Shown piece by piece: positions 21,501-21,843 of a DNA stretch of 21,843 nucleotides. Source of the stretch: JBBRLG01 sp038231495. GTDB lineage: Bacteria > Planctomycetota > Planctomycetia > Gemmatales > Gemmataceae. Numbering within the stretch: the first letter of the stretch is position 1; each line of letters begins with the position of its first letter. Under the pieces are notes generated by a model. It was not told where the DNA came from and did not search any database. It saw only the letters and a program-made list of their open reading frames with translations. The position numbers and the translations under genes were made by a program. The stretch spans positions 1 to 21,843 of the forward strand of contig JBBRLG010000047.1 of NCBI GenBank assembly GCA_038231495.1, read 5' to 3'.

Positions 21501-21843
21501 GATCGATCTGGCGTCGGTGGCCGCCCTGCTCACGCTCGTCGGCTACTCGGTGAGCGACACGATCGTGGTGTTCGACCGCATCCGCGAGGTGCGCGGCAAA
21601 AACCCGGCGCTGACGGCCCAGATGATTAACGACAGCGTGAACCAGACCTTGAGCCGGACCATCCTGACGGCGACCACGGTGTTCCTGGTGTCGATCGTGC
21701 TGTACGTGTTCGGCGGCGAGGGCGTCAAGCTGTTTGCGTTCGTGATGGTGGTCGGCGTGATCGTCGGCACCTACAGCTCAATCTACATCGCCAGCCCGCT
21801 GCTGCTGATCTTCGGCGAAGGCGCCCACGCGGCCGAGTCGGAC
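18589..21843 (+). CDS. secDF: Fused SecDF protein-export membrane protein (3' end outside window)
   Basis: At least 1085 residues are visible and the frame is still open at the window edge. SecDF uses the proton gradient to pull exported proteins through SecYEG. SecD landmarks: TM1 at the N-terminus (ILICTLPVLIGLGIIGWA), RLGVDLVGGT (the D1 motif), a large periplasmic region, then five further TM helices including GLVLMLGMAVDANVLIYERL. The SecF half begins near residue 660 with its own TM1 and GLNIDFVGGT, and ends with LVGYSVSDTIVVFDRIRE; the usual Asn in GYS-x-N-D-T is Ser here. Gram-negatives such as E. coli keep secD and secF separate, while a fusion is common in planctomycetes. ATG at 18589 is the first start after an in-frame stop at 18577. 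It follows yajC by 172 bases holding a long hairpin. Confidence 0.96.
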   Translation, partial: MIKKYLGRILICTLPVLIGLGIIGWAADKYAKGEGGFRLGVDLVGGTILVYEVDASKIQGGKSNYRPDEMTTALKKRVDPNDLLNVLIRSLPGDPPRVEVILPTGGRHQSVIEDKAWKDLLAEVTKEYPPQEGKSYDSVGTLREVELLDRIKQFNKEADMEQAKQFVRAKYTGPKGQRGLTHEGIEEIKGLIAQQGRLEFRILANSTDDAEAIRIAKEYFTLAHKADLERAARDDEPPAAPLPADSKEPFVVNLGGEALRYYYNWVALGKEELYSLHLNSDAANDIKYKSFYEFVAAGRARNEPVEIAGGTLVYSRALPPEALARLTAKDADKKVEYFMLTRSAEQIRNPAGTYTAREITGKYLIGASAGYDNLNSLSVNFAFDTEGGNLFWDVTSRNKPSGSEDNGFHRQLAIMLDGTIRSAPRLNSPIRTNGQITGNFTQAEIDQLVRILRAGALPATLKSKPVSENTMGATLGDDTINKGKWSVLVAFGAILLFMAVYYRFAGLVACFALLANLILTVAFMVVVDAAFTLPGLAGLVLMLGMAVDANVLIYERLREERERGASLALAIRNGYDRAFPTIIDTHMTSIFTAVVLYVVGNDQLKGFGISLTAGLVISLFTSLYVTRTIFDICLGMGWLKNLTMMHLFRRPNFDFMSIRNYWFTATVILTILGGGIFIYRLDKGGLNIDFVGGTLYSGQLNKMVSVGELRGYLAGVNVEEYTVEPLFMGDPALSQGNKSKMFTVRTPEKGNAEDILNRINKKLLKDENGAPLLRQIVFKWARVDPATETGKRLAAENKQGAVLDFSNPADNNATDYASIYRLKALLAQTFEDAGIKNPAFRIDADPDGVSKEERYSKLRVEADSVSINEAAFTAALDKVMSEFASQPQPERLEVFNGQLARDTQRQALIAILASWIAILCYLWFRFGSWTFGAAAVVCLIHDLFFTLGAIALCHYMHGTWLGDLLYLQDFKIDLASVAALLTLVGYSVSDTIVVFDRIREVRGKNPALTAQMINDSVNQTLSRTILTATTVFLVSIVLYVFGGEGVKLFAFVMVVGVIVGTYSSIYIASPLLLIFGEGAHAAESD

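Overview
The window looks like chromosome from a GC-rich planctomycete, most likely of the Gemmataceae. This is inferred from gene content only. The clues are an 'LEDRCTP' N-terminal motif on a secreted protein, a large membrane-anchored WD40/HEAT protein, a ThuA-type protein, a TPR protein carrying two RNA polymerase alpha C-terminal domains, zinc-ribbon/DUF4190 membrane proteins, and a tgt-yajC-secDF cluster with secD and secF fused. Short GC-rich inverted repeats sit at many gene boundaries.

Layout. Positions 1-143 (minus) hold a dead IS701-like transposase remnant abutting the 3' end of a secreted ThuA-like protein (159-986, minus). A 309-base gap with two hairpins follows. Next is a visibly AT-richer accessory segment with two exported proteins of unknown function on the minus strand (1296-2480 and 2524-3165). 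A divergent gap leads to a WD40/HEAT protein on the plus strand (3464-6043). A GNAT acetyltransferase (6207-6692, minus) faces it, and three tandem paralogous zinc-ribbon membrane proteins (6815-8740, plus) follow, then tRNA-Leu(UAG) at 8797-8878.

Between the tRNA and a UbiD-family decarboxylase lies a compact two-gene minus-strand unit: a two-TM SLATT-like protein (9407-9988) and a prokaryotic-YEATS-like protein (8920-9348). It has its own strong promoter and a structured leader. This pairing resembles predicted threshold-gated membrane-effector immune systems and is the best candidate here for a little-described system.

A signal-peptide-bearing methyltransferase and the UbiD-like decarboxylase form a minus-strand operon (12828 to 10182). 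Divergent from it is a secreted DPP-IV-like S9 peptidase that is probably translated from a leaderless mRNA (13003-15234). The rest is conserved: TPR/double alpha-CTD protein (15395-16732), tgt (16813-17922), yajC (17988-18416) and secDF (18589 to beyond the window end). YajC and SecDF are accessory parts of the Sec translocase; Tgt makes the queuosine precursor modification in tRNA. Long hairpin repeats lie in the gaps before tgt and before secDF, and a seven-codon upstream ORF overlaps the secDF start.

All calls come from reading the sequence and from memory of protein families; no database search was run.
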